64,000 bases of DNA from Lachnospiraceae bacterium (GCA_009774235.1 VSNJ01000003.1:1-64000); one strand, 5' to 3'. Counted from the stretch's first letter, positions 1 through 8,463 are shown. The notes: generated from the sequence alone by a model not told the origin. Translations and numbers: made by a program.

Positions 1-66
1 TTTCGGATATCACCTTGTTCTACAGTTCTAGCTTTGTCGTCATCGTCAGATGTGTATATGAGACAT
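1..66. other. Probable sequencing-adaptor remnant at contig end
   Basis: Bases 48-65 (AGATGTGTATAtGAGACA) match the Tn5 mosaic-end/Nextera adaptor core with one mismatch. The preceding TCGTC..TCGTC stretch resembles the rest of that adaptor with a small deletion. A genuine reading frame opens immediately after it. I infer an error-containing adaptor left on the read or contig end, not biological sequence. Confidence 0.75.
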
Positions 67-745
67 TAAGATACAAGATGGTTATGATAAGGGTGTATCT
101 ACAGATAAATACAGAATTTTCAGCAGTAGTAATAAAATATGTGTACAGAACATTGCAGATGGTAAGGAGCATATTATAGAAAACGCAGAATTATATTCTT
201 TCCATGAAGGAAGGGATTTAATATTTTACAGAAATGAAGATGGAACAAGGTGGTATGTGTGTTCAATTAACAGTAAAAGAATATTATGCAGTGGTGAAGC
301 AGGTAATTATTCATGTACAATGTTTTTTGGAAATGGCAGGTATTTTCTAAATGACTATTGTGAAGTGTATGATATGGAAACCTGGGAAAAGGTACTTGAC
401 CTTTCATCAATAAGCAATGGTGTATATGGGGTACAGACAACAGACAGCCTTCCATATTTTGTAGTGTGGTACCAGGACAGCGAAGCCAAAAGCAGTGGTA
501 AAACAAAAGGTTCTAATGTTGCGTATTTATACAGTAAAGAAAATGCTGGTGAAGTTGTTGCAGAAATACCTAATTATGTTGCTGCAACAAGTGATGGCAA
601 GATAGTAGTATATGATGGTGCACATACATTGTATAAAGTGCCTCTTTATACAGAAAAGGAAATTATTAAAATGGCAAAAGAGTATATAGGGAACTCTGGA
701 TTTAAAGATTACCAGAAAGAAAAGTATCATTTATTTACAGATTAA
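62..745 (+). CDS. C-terminal part of a beta-propeller-like protein (5' truncated)
   Basis: The frame is open from about base 62, well upstream of the first ATG at 257, so the real start lies beyond the contig end. The visible ~225 residues are rich in short beta-strand motifs (WYVCSINSKRILCSG, YLYSKENAGEVVAE, DGKIVVYDGAHTLYKV) typical of WD40/PD40-like repeats. They end in PLYTEKEIIKMAKEYIG, a helical tail often seen after bacterial WD40 blocks. The N-terminal, function-defining part is missing, so no specific role can be assigned. No ribosome site supports starting at 257. The stop lies 111 nt before the glycosylase start. Confidence 0.6.
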   Translation, partial: DIKIQDGYDKGVSTDKYRIFSSSNKICVQNIADGKEHIIENAELYSFHEGRDLIFYRNEDGTRWYVCSINSKRILCSGEAGNYSCTMFFGNGRYFLNDYCEVYDMETWEKVLDLSSISNGVYGVQTTDSLPYFVVWYQDSEAKSSGKTKGSNVAYLYSKENAGEVVAEIPNYVAATSDGKIVVYDGAHTLYKVPLYTEKEIIKMAKEYIGNSGFKDYQKEKYHLFTD

Positions 746-856
746 AGAAACAGGAGTGTATATTGTTATTATGCCAGTAAATCTGGTATGCATGTTATTA
801 CAGTGCTATCAGTAGTACTTCTGGGTTTATATTTTTAGAAAGGTTTGGTTAAAAGT

Positions 857-1669
857 ATGGTTACAAAAGATATAGATTATTTTGATTTAGAACAGGTTGC
901 AGATTCAGGACAATGTTTCAGATGGAGGAAGCTTGATGAATATAAGTATAGGATACCTGCATTTGGAAATTATGTTGATATTGCACAGAATGGAAATCAT
1001 TTTGAACTTTCATGTACAGAAGAAGAGTTTGAGAAAATCTGGTATAATTATTTTGACCTTGGAACAGATTATGGTGGTTTAATCAACCGTATTAGCGGGG
1101 ATGATATATTTTTAAAAAATGCAGCAGAATATGGCAAAGGTATAAGAATTCTTAACCAGGATATATGGGAAACTATAATTTCTTTTATAATTTCCCAGAA
1201 TAATAATATACCACGTATTAAAAAAGGCATAGAGTCCCTGTGTAACAGGTATATGCGTCAGACAGAGGCACTTGCAGGTACAGGTATTTATATGATACCA
1301 TATCTTGAAGATATAGAGAAAAACGGGGGAAGGGAGAGTCTTTCAGAACTTGGCCTGGGTTACAGGGACGGGTATATATGGGGTATGTGTGGTTACCAGA
1401 GCCATTTTCCATGTTTTTTAGATGAATTGAAAAAGATGGGTTATAAAGAATCAATGGAATATCTTATGAAGTTTAAAGGAATTGGTAAGAAGGTAGCTAA
1501 TTGTGTATGTCTTTTTGGGCTTCATCATCTTGATGCATGCCCTATAGATGTCTGGATGAAGAAGGTAGTTGATGAGGAATATGGAGGGGTGATGCCTGCA
1601 TGGATGACTGATGAATATGCAGGAGTATACCAGCAGTATACATTCTTTTATAAAAGGGAGAAGAAATAA
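857..1669 (+). CDS. 8-oxoguanine DNA glycosylase, OGG1 type
   Basis: 270 aa. It is predicted to excise 8-oxoG and cleave the strand (base excision repair). Residues ~10-90 form the OGG N-terminal domain, with the motif ADSGQCFRW. Residues ~95-265 form the HhH-GPD domain: ETIISFIISQNNNIPRI, the helix-hairpin-helix FKGIGKKVANC carrying the catalytic lysine, and CPIDVW carrying the catalytic aspartate. Both catalytic residues are present. The start is uncertain: AGAAAGG at 837-843 is one base from TTG 845, too close, and 13 bases from ATG 857, somewhat long. I prefer 857. It stands alone and is followed by a strong terminator. Confidence 0.88.
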   Translation: MVTKDIDYFDLEQVADSGQCFRWRKLDEYKYRIPAFGNYVDIAQNGNHFELSCTEEEFEKIWYNYFDLGTDYGGLINRISGDDIFLKNAAEYGKGIRILNQDIWETIISFIISQNNNIPRIKKGIESLCNRYMRQTEALAGTGIYMIPYLEDIEKNGGRESLSELGLGYRDGYIWGMCGYQSHFPCFLDELKKMGYKESMEYLMKFKGIGKKVANCVCLFGLHHLDACPIDVWMKKVVDEEYGGVMPAWMTDEYAGVYQQYTFFYKREKK

Positions 1670-1694
1670 TATAAATATTAAATATTAAATTTAC

Positions 1695-1725
1695 AAAGGC
1701 AGTGCAAAAGCACTGCCTTTTATAA
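1695..1725 (+). terminator. Rho-independent terminator
   Basis: A perfect 11-bp stem (AAAGGCAGTGC / GCACTGCCTTT) with an AAAA loop is followed by an AT-rich tail. It lies 26 nt after the glycosylase stop. Confidence 0.85.
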
Positions 1726-1860
1726 TATAAAAAAGTATTGTTATAATAAGGCAGGTTTGTATTTACTTTTTTATGGAAATAATATGTTGTATAAATATGT
1801 GAAAGCATTGGAAATTTAAAATAGGTACACTAATATAAAATATCTATGTGGAGGATTTAT

Positions 1861-2592
1861 ATGCAACATATTAGTGACCTTCAGATTGGTGTAAGATTGC
1901 AAAAGCTTCGTGAAAGTAAAGGCAATAATAAAACTGATTTAGCCATTGAACTTAATATATCTACTGCCCAGTATGGACGTCTTGAGAATGGAAAGGCAAC
2001 TATTTCAATAGAGGTATTAAATAAGATTTGTTCTTATTATAATACTTCTGTTAATTATATTCTTTTTGGGGAAAGTAATTCTTATAAAAGTTTATTTTTC
2101 GATAAAATAAATGGTTATCCGCAATCTATTATAAGACGTATCTTAAAAATATTAAGCTGTTTATTTTATTTAGAAGATAATAAAAAATATTATAATAATC
2201 CCTTTTATAAAATATTTATTGATGGTCTGCTTGAAACAATACCAGTAGAAGCACCATCAGCTTTAATGTATGTACTGGAATATGATAGGAACCGCAGAAA
2301 GGCCAGTGAAAACTGGATGATAAGGGAACTTGGGCTTACCAGGTTTAAATGGGATACAATAATGAAAGATAAAAGTATACATGATATTTATATACCATTG
2401 CAGGTAAGTAACCAGTATGGCTATGATATGGATTTTCTTATAAATAATAAAATTAATGCAGATATGTTTTTTGACAATCTTTTTGCAGAAGAAAATCCAG
2501 AAAGACAGAAAAATATTATGCAGGTGTTTGACCTGGTAGTCAAGGACCAGGAAAAGGAATACCATGTTGAAAAGCAGGAAAATAATTATTAA
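1861..2592 (+). CDS. XRE-family transcriptional regulator
   Basis: 243 aa. Residues ~8-65 are a classical HTH_3/XRE DNA-binding domain (IGVRLQKLRESKG, TDLAIELNISTAQYGRLENGKATIS, LNKICSYYNTSVNYILFG). The remaining ~175 residues are helical, AT-rich in coding and not recognised. An in-frame ATG 15 nt upstream (1846) overlaps the Shine-Dalgarno GGAGG (1850-1854), so 1861 (6-nt spacing) is the real start. It is monocistronic, with no obvious target gene beside it. A role as a stand-alone regulator or immunity repressor is inference only. Confidence 0.8.
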   Translation: MQHISDLQIGVRLQKLRESKGNNKTDLAIELNISTAQYGRLENGKATISIEVLNKICSYYNTSVNYILFGESNSYKSLFFDKINGYPQSIIRRILKILSCLFYLEDNKKYYNNPFYKIFIDGLLETIPVEAPSALMYVLEYDRNRRKASENWMIRELGLTRFKWDTIMKDKSIHDIYIPLQVSNQYGYDMDFLINNKINADMFFDNLFAEENPERQKNIMQVFDLVVKDQEKEYHVEKQENNY

Positions 2593-2636
2593 TTAAGAGA
2601 TGCTGGCGGTATGCTTCTGCTTGGAGGCAATATCAT

Positions 2637-2693
2637 TTAGTTAAGCACAACCCTTTTGTAAATGCCAGAGTAATATAGTCTTTGTGTAAATTT
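2637..2693 (-). repeat. Solo end of the MITE-like family B element
   Basis: The segment around 2655-2693 is the reverse complement of the outer edge of the element at 41262-41446 (shared core ACTATATTACTCTGGCA plus flanks). Only one end is present, so this is a decayed or partial copy. Confidence 0.55.
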
Positions 2694-2790
2694 ATGGGAT
2701 AATGTTAATTTGTTATTGGGTAAGTAGCGGAATAAAACTGCAACTCAAAATTAGTATTACTAATAAAAACTGCAGATGTGGGGGCGTTCT

Positions 2791-3192
2791 ATGAAGCATC
2801 TAAAAAAACTGGGTATTGTAATTTTATCTTTACCCATTATACTGGTAGTAATTCTTGTGTTATATGAAATCTTTGGTATATGTATAAATCATATTACGAC
2901 AAAAAAACAAACTAACACATTGAAGATAAATCTAGAAAATGAAATTTCTGATATTGAGATTATAAATATTTATTCTGAAACTGGAAATACATCTGGAACT
3001 GGAAACCATGTTGACTGTCTGTCTTCTATAACATTTTCCACAAAAATGCAAGAAACTGAAATAAAAAATTGTATGTCAGAATACTATGTATTTGATGAAT
3101 GGAGTTGTTATATAAATAAAACAGATGATGGGTATTACATAATCTGTATAAATACACCAGCTCCATTTGCAGATAATATAGAAGGACATTAA
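2791..3192 (+). CDS. Small membrane-anchored protein of unknown function
   Basis: 133 aa, starting MKHLKKLGIVILS. One hydrophobic segment (residues ~6-30) acts as a signal anchor. It is followed by an extracellular segment of about 100 residues with two cysteines near the middle (HVDCLSS, IKNCMSEYY) and a C-terminal motif WSCYINKTDDGYYIICINTP. I do not recognise the family. The start is ATG 2791, seven bases after a GGGGG ribosome site; an upstream in-frame ATG at 2776 overlaps that site. A solo repeat end lies upstream and a half repeat follows. Confidence 0.55.
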   Translation: MKHLKKLGIVILSLPIILVVILVLYEIFGICINHITTKKQTNTLKINLENEISDIEIINIYSETGNTSGTGNHVDCLSSITFSTKMQETEIKNCMSEYYVFDEWSCYINKTDDGYYIICINTPAPFADNIEGH

Positions 3193-3213
3193 CTTCTAGT
3201 TTACTAAGGCATA

Positions 3214-3240
3214 TGTCAAGCGTATATTCGCAATCCGCTT
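3214..3240 (+). repeat. Half copy of repeat family A
   Basis: GTCAAGCG(TA)TAT(T)CGCAATCCGCT closely matches one arm of the family A element found complete at 53069-53174 (reverse) and 62106-62201 (forward). The rest of the element is absent here but appears separately at 3936-4006. Confidence 0.5.
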
Positions 3241-3353
3241 CGCCTTTTCGGAATTATGTACCCATTGGAAAATGACTTATAAATATACATTGTAAATGGC
3301 AGATAAAGATTTTATAATCAAATATAAATTGAGAATTTATTTGGGGTGGTTTT

Positions 3354-3950
3354 ATGATATGCAAGTTGAGATATGGTAATACAAATACGTTTTTCATTCA
3401 AGGGATAGGTGGTGGTTTGCTTGTTGATACAGATTTTGCAGGGACATTGCCTGCATTTTATAGGGCAATTAAAGAACATAACATTAAAAGTAGTGATATT
3501 TCTTATGTTTTGGCAACGCACTATCATCCTGACCATATTGGCTTAATAAGTGAATTGATAAAACAAGGGGTACAACTTATACTAATTAACACACAAATTT
3601 CCCATATTCATTTTGCTGATAAGATTTTCAGAAAAGATAAGCGGTTAAAGTACGAAACTATCAATACTGATAACTCAATAACTATCAACAGCAAAGATAG
3701 CCGGAAGTTTCTCAAAAATATAGGTATTGCGGGAGAGATTATATCTACTCCAAGTCATAGTGAAGATAGTATATCCTTGATTTTAGATAGTAAAGTTTGT
3801 TTTGTGGGAGATTTAGAACCTATCGAATACATTGATGCTTATGATAATAATATTAGATTAAAAAGCGATTGGAAACATGTCATGAGCTATAATCCTAAAA
3901 TTATTTACTATGCTCACGCAAATGAAAAATATTTTAACCTCATTAAGTAA
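3354..3950 (+). CDS. MBL-fold metallo-hydrolase
   Basis: 198 aa with the metallo-beta-lactamase signature THYHPDHIG (residues ~62-70). Further likely metal ligands are in TPSHSEDSI and FVGDLEP, the positions of the usual His and bridging Asp. The fold hydrolyses diverse substrates and the sequence does not identify one. The start is ATG 3354, with GGGGTGG five bases upstream. The last residues (FNLIK) and the stop codon lie inside a family A repeat, so the native C-terminus may have been replaced by repeat sequence. Confidence 0.82.
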   Translation: MICKLRYGNTNTFFIQGIGGGLLVDTDFAGTLPAFYRAIKEHNIKSSDISYVLATHYHPDHIGLISELIKQGVQLILINTQISHIHFADKIFRKDKRLKYETINTDNSITINSKDSRKFLKNIGIAGEIISTPSHSEDSISLILDSKVCFVGDLEPIEYIDAYDNNIRLKSDWKHVMSYNPKIIYYAHANEKYFNLIK

Positions 3951-4006
3951 GCCCTTTAAAATATACGCTTCTTAAGCGGTGAGTTTGGTTTACCAGGGCT
4001 TACTTA
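3936..4006 (-). repeat. Repeat family A, partial copy
   Basis: This copy shares about 70 bp with 62106-62201 (inverted) and with 53069-53134. Shared blocks are AACCTCATTAAGTAAGCCC, ATACGCTTCTTAAGCGGTG and the final CAGGGCTTACTTA. It supplies the 3' codons of the MBL gene. Its dispersed copies and internal symmetry suggest a REP-like or non-autonomous mobile sequence. Confidence 0.75.
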
Positions 4007-4037
4007 GTCTGGCAGGAGATTGGGCTCCTGCCAGACT
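4006..4037. terminator. Perfect 13-bp hairpin between convergent genes
   Basis: AGTCTGGCAGGAG / CTCCTGCCAGACT form a perfect 13-bp stem around a 6-nt loop. It lies between the MBL gene (+) and hicB (-). There is no T-tract, so it could be a weak bidirectional terminator or part of a mobile repeat. Confidence 0.45.
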
Positions 4038-4175
4038 GCCGCTACTCGCAATAGTGACAGCGTGCCGTTTATAATGGTATAAAACGCTAAACATTGAGGG
4101 GTAGAGCCGTTTCTATTGTTTCCCCTTTTTATATGTCTAAATATACCATACCTGGCAGCAGGAAGCAAGAAGTTT

Positions 4176-4604
4176 TTAACCTAAGTGTAACTGTGCTTTT
4201 AATGCGTCCTGTAGAACCTGTGAAAAGTTGATACCTTTTTCCAAAGCGGCGTTATTAAGCCATGCCGGGATTGTAAGTGTTTTTTTGACTGATTTCTCAA
4301 AATGTTCCTTTGCATATGAATCCACATCTACAGAAACCATATTGACAAGACATTCGCACATAGGCGCATCCGGGTCGAGTTCTTTTGCAACAGCTCGTGG
4401 GTCAATATCAGATAATTTAGACGGTTTTGGTATATTGTCTCCATCCATTTGGCAGGTATGAAGATAGCCAGCTAAACACTCAATAGCCATTTCCATAGCT
4501 CCCTCAAAGGTATCACCACATGTAGATAGCCAGTTAAGGTCAGGGAACACTACAGAATAGCCGTTGTCTTCGTGAAAGAAACAGGCTGGATACATTGATA
4601 ACAT
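4176..4604 (-). CDS. hicB: HicB-type antitoxin
   Basis: 142 aa. Residues ~1-70 form the partial RNase-H fold typical of HicB (YPACFFHEDNGYSVVFPDLNWLSTCGDTFEGAMEMAIECL). Residues ~105-140 form a ribbon-helix-helix-like DNA-binding tail (KTLTIPAWLNNAALEKGINFSQVLQ). It neutralises the HicA mRNA interferase and usually represses the operon. It is the second gene of a hicA-hicB operon, 44 nt after hicA. The start ATG is preceded by GGAGG. Confidence 0.9.
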   Translation of the reverse strand: MLSMYPACFFHEDNGYSVVFPDLNWLSTCGDTFEGAMEMAIECLAGYLHTCQMDGDNIPKPSKLSDIDPRAVAKELDPDAPMCECLVNMVSVDVDSYAKEHFEKSVKKTLTIPAWLNNAALEKGINFSQVLQDALKAQLHLG

Positions 4605-4648
4605 TTAATACACCTCCTATATTGTTTAAAGGGATATAGGCAGTAGGG

Positions 4649-4837
4649 CTATTTTAGCCCCGCCTGTTTTTTAATGGAATTTTCTGTACCTTTGGGAAGG
4701 TATTTTGTATGAAACGGTATTGTGACTTTTCCCGGTTTAGTCGGATGTATGTAATTTTTGTGTGAACCTTCTTGATTTTTGAACATCCATCCGTCTGCAA
4801 GGATTAGTTTTTCCATCTCCCTTGGTTTCATTGGCAT
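4649..4837 (-). CDS. hicA: HicA-type mRNA interferase toxin
   Basis: 62 aa, the usual HicA length, with the dsRBD-like fold motifs (PREMEKLILADGW, GSHKNYIHPTKPGKVTIPFH). The catalytic histidine is expected in the GSHKNY segment. HicA cleaves mRNA independently of the ribosome. The upstream in-frame extension to 4963 runs through an AT-rich promoter and is not coding. GGAGG nine bases before ATG 4837 supports this start. The pair appears intact. Confidence 0.88.
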   Translation of the reverse strand: MPMKPREMEKLILADGWMFKNQEGSHKNYIHPTKPGKVTIPFHTKYLPKGTENSIKKQAGLK

Positions 4838-4871
4838 TTTTGTTTTCCTCCTTGCATTATTATAATAACAT

Positions 4872-4900
4872 ATAATACGTATAATATCAATACGTATTAT
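4872..4900. promoter_or_regulatory. Inverted repeat in the hicAB promoter (likely operator)
   Basis: A perfect 11-bp inverted repeat, ATAATACGTAT / ATACGTATTAT, with a 7-nt spacer lies 35 nt upstream of hicA in a very AT-rich promoter region. HicB family antitoxins autoregulate through such palindromes, so this is the probable HicB or HicAB binding site. Confidence 0.65.
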
Positions 4901-5065
4901 AAAAATATGTATAAAAAATAATAAAAAACAGGGCGTTAAAACCTTGCCTTTTTGTGTTACCATTCCTCCTTATTTTTTTTATAAAATTTTATTTTTATTT
5001 AACAGTGTTAGACAAATTTTTACTTTTATGGTAGAATATTACAAATATACATATAAGGAGGTTTT

Positions 5066-5364
5066 TTAGCGAAACAAAGCGTGTTCAGTGTAGTATCAAT
5101 GGTAATAGGTATAATATCATTAGTATTTTCTTGTTTAGGTATTGTTTTTTTAGGGTTTTCCGAAATGGTGCAGAATTAGAAAATATATATGACAGTTCAT
5201 ATTCTGATGAAACGAAAAACTATGGAAAAAATATAAAACCAGGCAAAATAATAGAAATGTATGTGATTTACCAGCTTTCAAATAAGAAGTCAGATGTTGA
5301 ACTAGAAATTACAAATGCTTTTTTGATGGGTGTAGATACAGCTAAAAGAACTATAAAGCTGTAA
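5066..5364 (+). pseudogene. DUF5067-like protein, internally deleted and frameshifted
   Basis: AAGGAGG (5055-5061) precedes a frame encoding a membrane segment (VFSVVSMVIGIISLVFSCLGIVF) that stops at TAG 5177. From about 5158 another frame encodes the C-terminal DUF5067 pattern (NGAELENIYDSSYSDE, KNIKPGKIIEMYVIYQL, SDVELEITN, ending KRTIKL at 5364). DUF5067 proteins normally have a membrane/lipoprotein N-terminus, a linker and then the full domain. Here the middle is missing and the two ends are out of frame. No ATG lies at the right distance from the ribosome site. The identification rests on motif memory. Confidence 0.6.
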
Positions 5365-5459
5365 AACAAATAATATAAATGTATTTAAAACTATGTCTTG
5401 ATTTTTGCAAAAATATTTCTTTTGTAGAATTATATGGTATACGAAAGGAGAAATTTGAA

Positions 5460-6368
5460 GTGATAATTTTATTAATTATATTATTAATATTTATTATTTG
5501 GAAAATTTATGAAGTTGTATATTATACAGGGAATGATTTTTTAAATATTAAAAACCAAGTTCAAAATTATGTACAGGATTGTAATGAATTAAATGACCAT
5601 ATAGATGAATTGAGAAGTACATATATAGGAATAAACCAATTAGATTATGGCAAATCCGTATATTATGATAATAGCAATTATAATTACAAACGTCCAGAAT
5701 TAAAAAAACAAAAATATGCGCCTAACATATATAATTGTTCAAGGACTGTTTGTGATAATGCCAGAAAGCAACCATTTAAGTATATATGTAAATATTTTGA
5801 TATAAAACCAAATGAAGAAAATTTATCAAAATTTGAAAATATACTTAATAATTTTGAAGCGGCAGAGCAGGGGAAAGTCTTATTGAATGAAAAAAAGAAA
5901 GGTATAGTAGATGGAATTAAAACAGAAGTTTCATTTCTTATAAAAACTTTAGGAAAAAAGAAATTTGAAAAAAAGTTAGGATTTAAGGAAATAGATTTTA
6001 ATGCTATGTATTTTCCGCAATATATTTTTAAATATGTTAGTTCTGGTGGAAATGCTTCCCTTCAATGCAATATAATAATGGATATTGATAACTTAAATAA
6101 ATTTATAAAATATTTGGCAGAAATAATTAAATTCAAAAAAAGCGTAGCAGGTCAAAGGGCATTAATGACAAGTTCGCTTAGACTAGAAATTTTACAAAGA
6201 GATAGATATACGTGTAAAAAATGTGGTGCATCTATACAAAAAGAGCCAAACCTGTTATTAGAAGTAGACCATATTATTCCTCTTTCAAAAGGAGGATTAA
6301 CAACAAAGGATAATTTATCAACACTTTGTTGGAGATGCAATCGAAGTAAAGGGGCAAAAATCTTATAA
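5460..6368 (+). CDS. Membrane-anchored HNH endonuclease domain protein
   Basis: 302 aa from GTG 5460, with AGGAG nine bases upstream; the longer in-frame extension to 5379 lacks a ribosome site. Residues ~1-18 are a transmembrane helix (ILLIILLIFIIW), followed by ~200 residues of charged helical sequence. Residues ~245-300 are an HNH nuclease: CKKCGAS, VDHIIPLSKGG (HH/N-type catalytic core), NLSTLCWRCNRSKG, with four zinc-binding cysteines. A membrane-tethered HNH suggests action on DNA at the envelope (defence or mobile-element function). That role is inference. It lies in the broken-gene island. Confidence 0.78.
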   Translation: MIILLIILLIFIIWKIYEVVYYTGNDFLNIKNQVQNYVQDCNELNDHIDELRSTYIGINQLDYGKSVYYDNSNYNYKRPELKKQKYAPNIYNCSRTVCDNARKQPFKYICKYFDIKPNEENLSKFENILNNFEAAEQGKVLLNEKKKGIVDGIKTEVSFLIKTLGKKKFEKKLGFKEIDFNAMYFPQYIFKYVSSGGNASLQCNIIMDIDNLNKFIKYLAEIIKFKKSVAGQRALMTSSLRLEILQRDRYTCKKCGASIQKEPNLLLEVDHIIPLSKGGLTTKDNLSTLCWRCNRSKGAKIL

Positions 6369-6523
6369 TATAACAATTTACTAAGTGAACTATTGTAAGA
6401 TTTCTAAATTTCTTAACAGTATAGCATGACATTATACGAAATTTATGTGAACCCACATCTAATTTCAAAATTCTGCATTTAGATATGGGGCAATATTTTT
6501 GTGATTTTAGGAAGAAGAGGAAT

Positions 6524-6841
6524 ATGGACAATTTTAAAATCATATACAAAATTCTTCGGGAATTGGAGAAAAATATGGGAAATGAGAATTTCAACTTGGA
6601 AACCATATCCGCCTCAAAGATGAAAATATCCTTTGAAAAATGAGAACAGCTTTTAATACTCATGCAGGATGAGGGATATATCAAAGGGCTGGTGTTGTCC
6701 AAAGACCTTGAACAAATGTATAGGCACATTTCAGAGCCTATAAAGCTGCAGATTACCATCAAAGGACTTGAATACTTTGCAGAGAATGGTTTTATGGCAA
6801 AGGAAAAGGAAGCGCTGAAAATGGCAGGAGAGATAATTTAA
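6524..6841 (+). pseudogene. YjcQ-family protein with in-frame stop
   Basis: The continuous frame reads MDNFKIIYKILRELEKN, then NLETISASKMKISFEK, then TGA at 6641-6643. It resumes EQLLILMQDEGYIKGL and ITIKGLEYFAENGFMAKEKEA and ends at TAA 6839. This is the full winged-helix YjcQ pattern (~105 aa), a family common on phages and conjugative elements. A tryptophan is expected at the TGA position (TGG to TGA). Either a point mutation or a sequencing error explains the break. Confidence 0.75.
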
Positions 6842-6911
6842 CAAAAATAAAAGCAGTCGTTTAGCTTTAACGAGCGGTGACTGTCTTTGTACATTCACAG
6901 GAGGATTTATT

Positions 6912-7349
6912 ATGAAAAAACTCAAAAAACTATTATCTTTATTACTTGTACTTATTTTAATTCTAGGCTGTGCATTAACCAGCAAACAGGAAGTATCAGC
7001 AAAAACTAAGAAATTATTTACAAGTTTAATACAGAAATCTAACCCTTATTATAATGACCGTGTAAAAGAGGGAATGGCTGTAGCCTATAAAGTAAAACTA
7101 AAGAGCAAAACCATTATTATTCATGGTTCATTAAGTGACTTTGATGAAGGTGAAACAACTAACATAGGAGTGCATACATATAAATTGTCAAGTGAAGTTA
7201 AATATATTGCCCGTGGCGGTGAAGCTCCTGACCAAGAATTTAGCAAAAAGGATTTTAAGAAGTATTTAAAAAAGGTTAAAGACTCTAGTCTTGGTCTGGT
7301 ACTAGAATTTAAGAAGTCTAAAGTTTCAAAGGTTATTATATCAAGCTAA
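6912..7349 (+). CDS. Secreted small protein of unknown function
   Basis: 145 aa with a clear signal peptide (MKKLKKLLSLLLVLILILGCAL..VSAKT). A cysteine at the end of the hydrophobic core could be a lipobox; alternatively cleavage follows VSA. The mature ~115 residues form a short beta-rich domain (VAYKVKLKSKTIIIHGSLSDF) followed by a lysine-rich helical tail. I do not recognise the domain. AGGAGG lies nine bases before the ATG. Its leader region resembles that of the Ig-like protein at 10634. Confidence 0.6.
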   Translation: MKKLKKLLSLLLVLILILGCALTSKQEVSAKTKKLFTSLIQKSNPYYNDRVKEGMAVAYKVKLKSKTIIIHGSLSDFDEGETTNIGVHTYKLSSEVKYIARGGEAPDQEFSKKDFKKYLKKVKDSSLGLVLEFKKSKVSKVIISS

Positions 7350-7438
7350 ATTATAATTATAGTGTCAGATATATTTGTATATAACAAAGAATGATTTTAA
7401 TTAATTTAACTAACAGAATACAATTAGGAGGAAACGTT

Positions 7439-8326
7439 ATGGATATTCAAATAAAAAGTGCATTGATAGGTGCGATTATTCCAACAGTAGGTGCTTTTGT
7501 AATATTTTTTCTTGGTGATTTTTCTACACAGTCAAAATTAGAGAGAGATACTGTAAAAGTATTGTCGGAAAAATTTGATTCTGTGGAAAAAGATATGTCA
7601 TATGAGGATGCCTTACAAGCTGTATTTAAAGGAAACGAAGATTTAAAAAATCAATTATCTTTGATGAATGATGAGTTGTTGTCAGCTCAAAACGAACTTT
7701 CCGAAACTCAAAATATATTATCTTCAAAAGAAGAAGAACTTCAAAACAAATTAAGTGAAGCGCCTAAAGTTGAATACTCTGACTTTGATATAAATATTAA
7801 TGGTGAAGTCACAGAAAATTTAAAAAAATCGTTTTTAAATATTGATGGTCGTGACTTTGTTTCTTTTGATATATTAAATAAAATAACAAATGAAGAAATA
7901 AATTATTCAGATAATGTTTTATATATTGGACACGCTACTGGTAAAAAAGTTAATTTAATGGACGTATGCCCACCATATGATGTATCAATTGGAAATTATT
8001 ATAATGAAGATTTATTTGAAATGGCAGGAAAAACATATGATGGGTTCTCTATGGGAAGCGGTTCAGTAGAATATGTTCTCGTAAACTTAGAAGGAAAATA
8101 TTCAAACTTAATGTTTGATTTTGGACATGTAGATGGGGAGAGTAAGTATGATTGTACATTAAATATTTATTTAGATGACAAATTAGAAAAAACTATTGAA
8201 CAACGTGCAGATGCCAATGTTTCCCATATAAAAATACCATTAAATTATTCAAATCACTTAAAGTTTGAATTTTGCATACCACATTGGACACGATACGGTT
8301 TAGGAAACATAAAATTAAAATATTAA
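7439..8326 (+). CDS. Membrane-anchored coiled-coil protein with NPCBM-like domain
   Basis: 295 aa from ATG 7439, with GGAGG upstream. Residues ~5-30 are a transmembrane segment (ALIGAIIPTVGAFVIFFLG). Residues ~55-115 are a heptad-rich coiled coil (NQLSLMNDELLSAQNELSET). Residues ~165-295 form a beta-sandwich with NPCBM/NEW2-like motifs (FSMGSGSVEYVLVNLEGKYS, LNIYLDDKLEKTIEQ, LKFEFCIPHWTRYGLGNIKL). Such proteins bind carbohydrate or act as structural or phage-encoded surface factors; here the role is unknown. It sits among mobile-island genes. Confidence 0.62.
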   Translation: MDIQIKSALIGAIIPTVGAFVIFFLGDFSTQSKLERDTVKVLSEKFDSVEKDMSYEDALQAVFKGNEDLKNQLSLMNDELLSAQNELSETQNILSSKEEELQNKLSEAPKVEYSDFDININGEVTENLKKSFLNIDGRDFVSFDILNKITNEEINYSDNVLYIGHATGKKVNLMDVCPPYDVSIGNYYNEDLFEMAGKTYDGFSMGSGSVEYVLVNLEGKYSNLMFDFGHVDGESKYDCTLNIYLDDKLEKTIEQRADANVSHIKIPLNYSNHLKFEFCIPHWTRYGLGNIKLKY

Positions 8327-8328
8327 TA

Positions 8329-8463
8329 AATAGTACATTAGTTGGAAACTTTTTTAAAATAAATAATGTACAAGATTTATTTTGTCCAGACGCAAACTCT
8401 GATACTAACACTACAAAGGGAATGCAGTTGTTTAATCAGTTAAAAAGTGAAATAGAAGTGTAG
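8329..8463 (+). pseudogene. Possible C-terminal gene fragment
   Basis: A short frame directly after the NPCBM-like gene encodes NNVQDLFCPDANSDTNTTKG followed by MQLFNQLKSEIEV. It looks like coding composition but has no start or ribosome site. It may be the end of a deleted gene. The support is weak. Confidence 0.22.

Noticed and set aside
1846..1860. Earlier ATG for the XRE regulator
   Set aside because: The Shine-Dalgarno sequence lies inside this extension, so translation begins at 1861.
4838..4963. N-terminal extension of HicA
   Set aside because: It spans the AT-rich promoter and operator palindrome. The family's normal N-terminus and ribosome site are at 4837.
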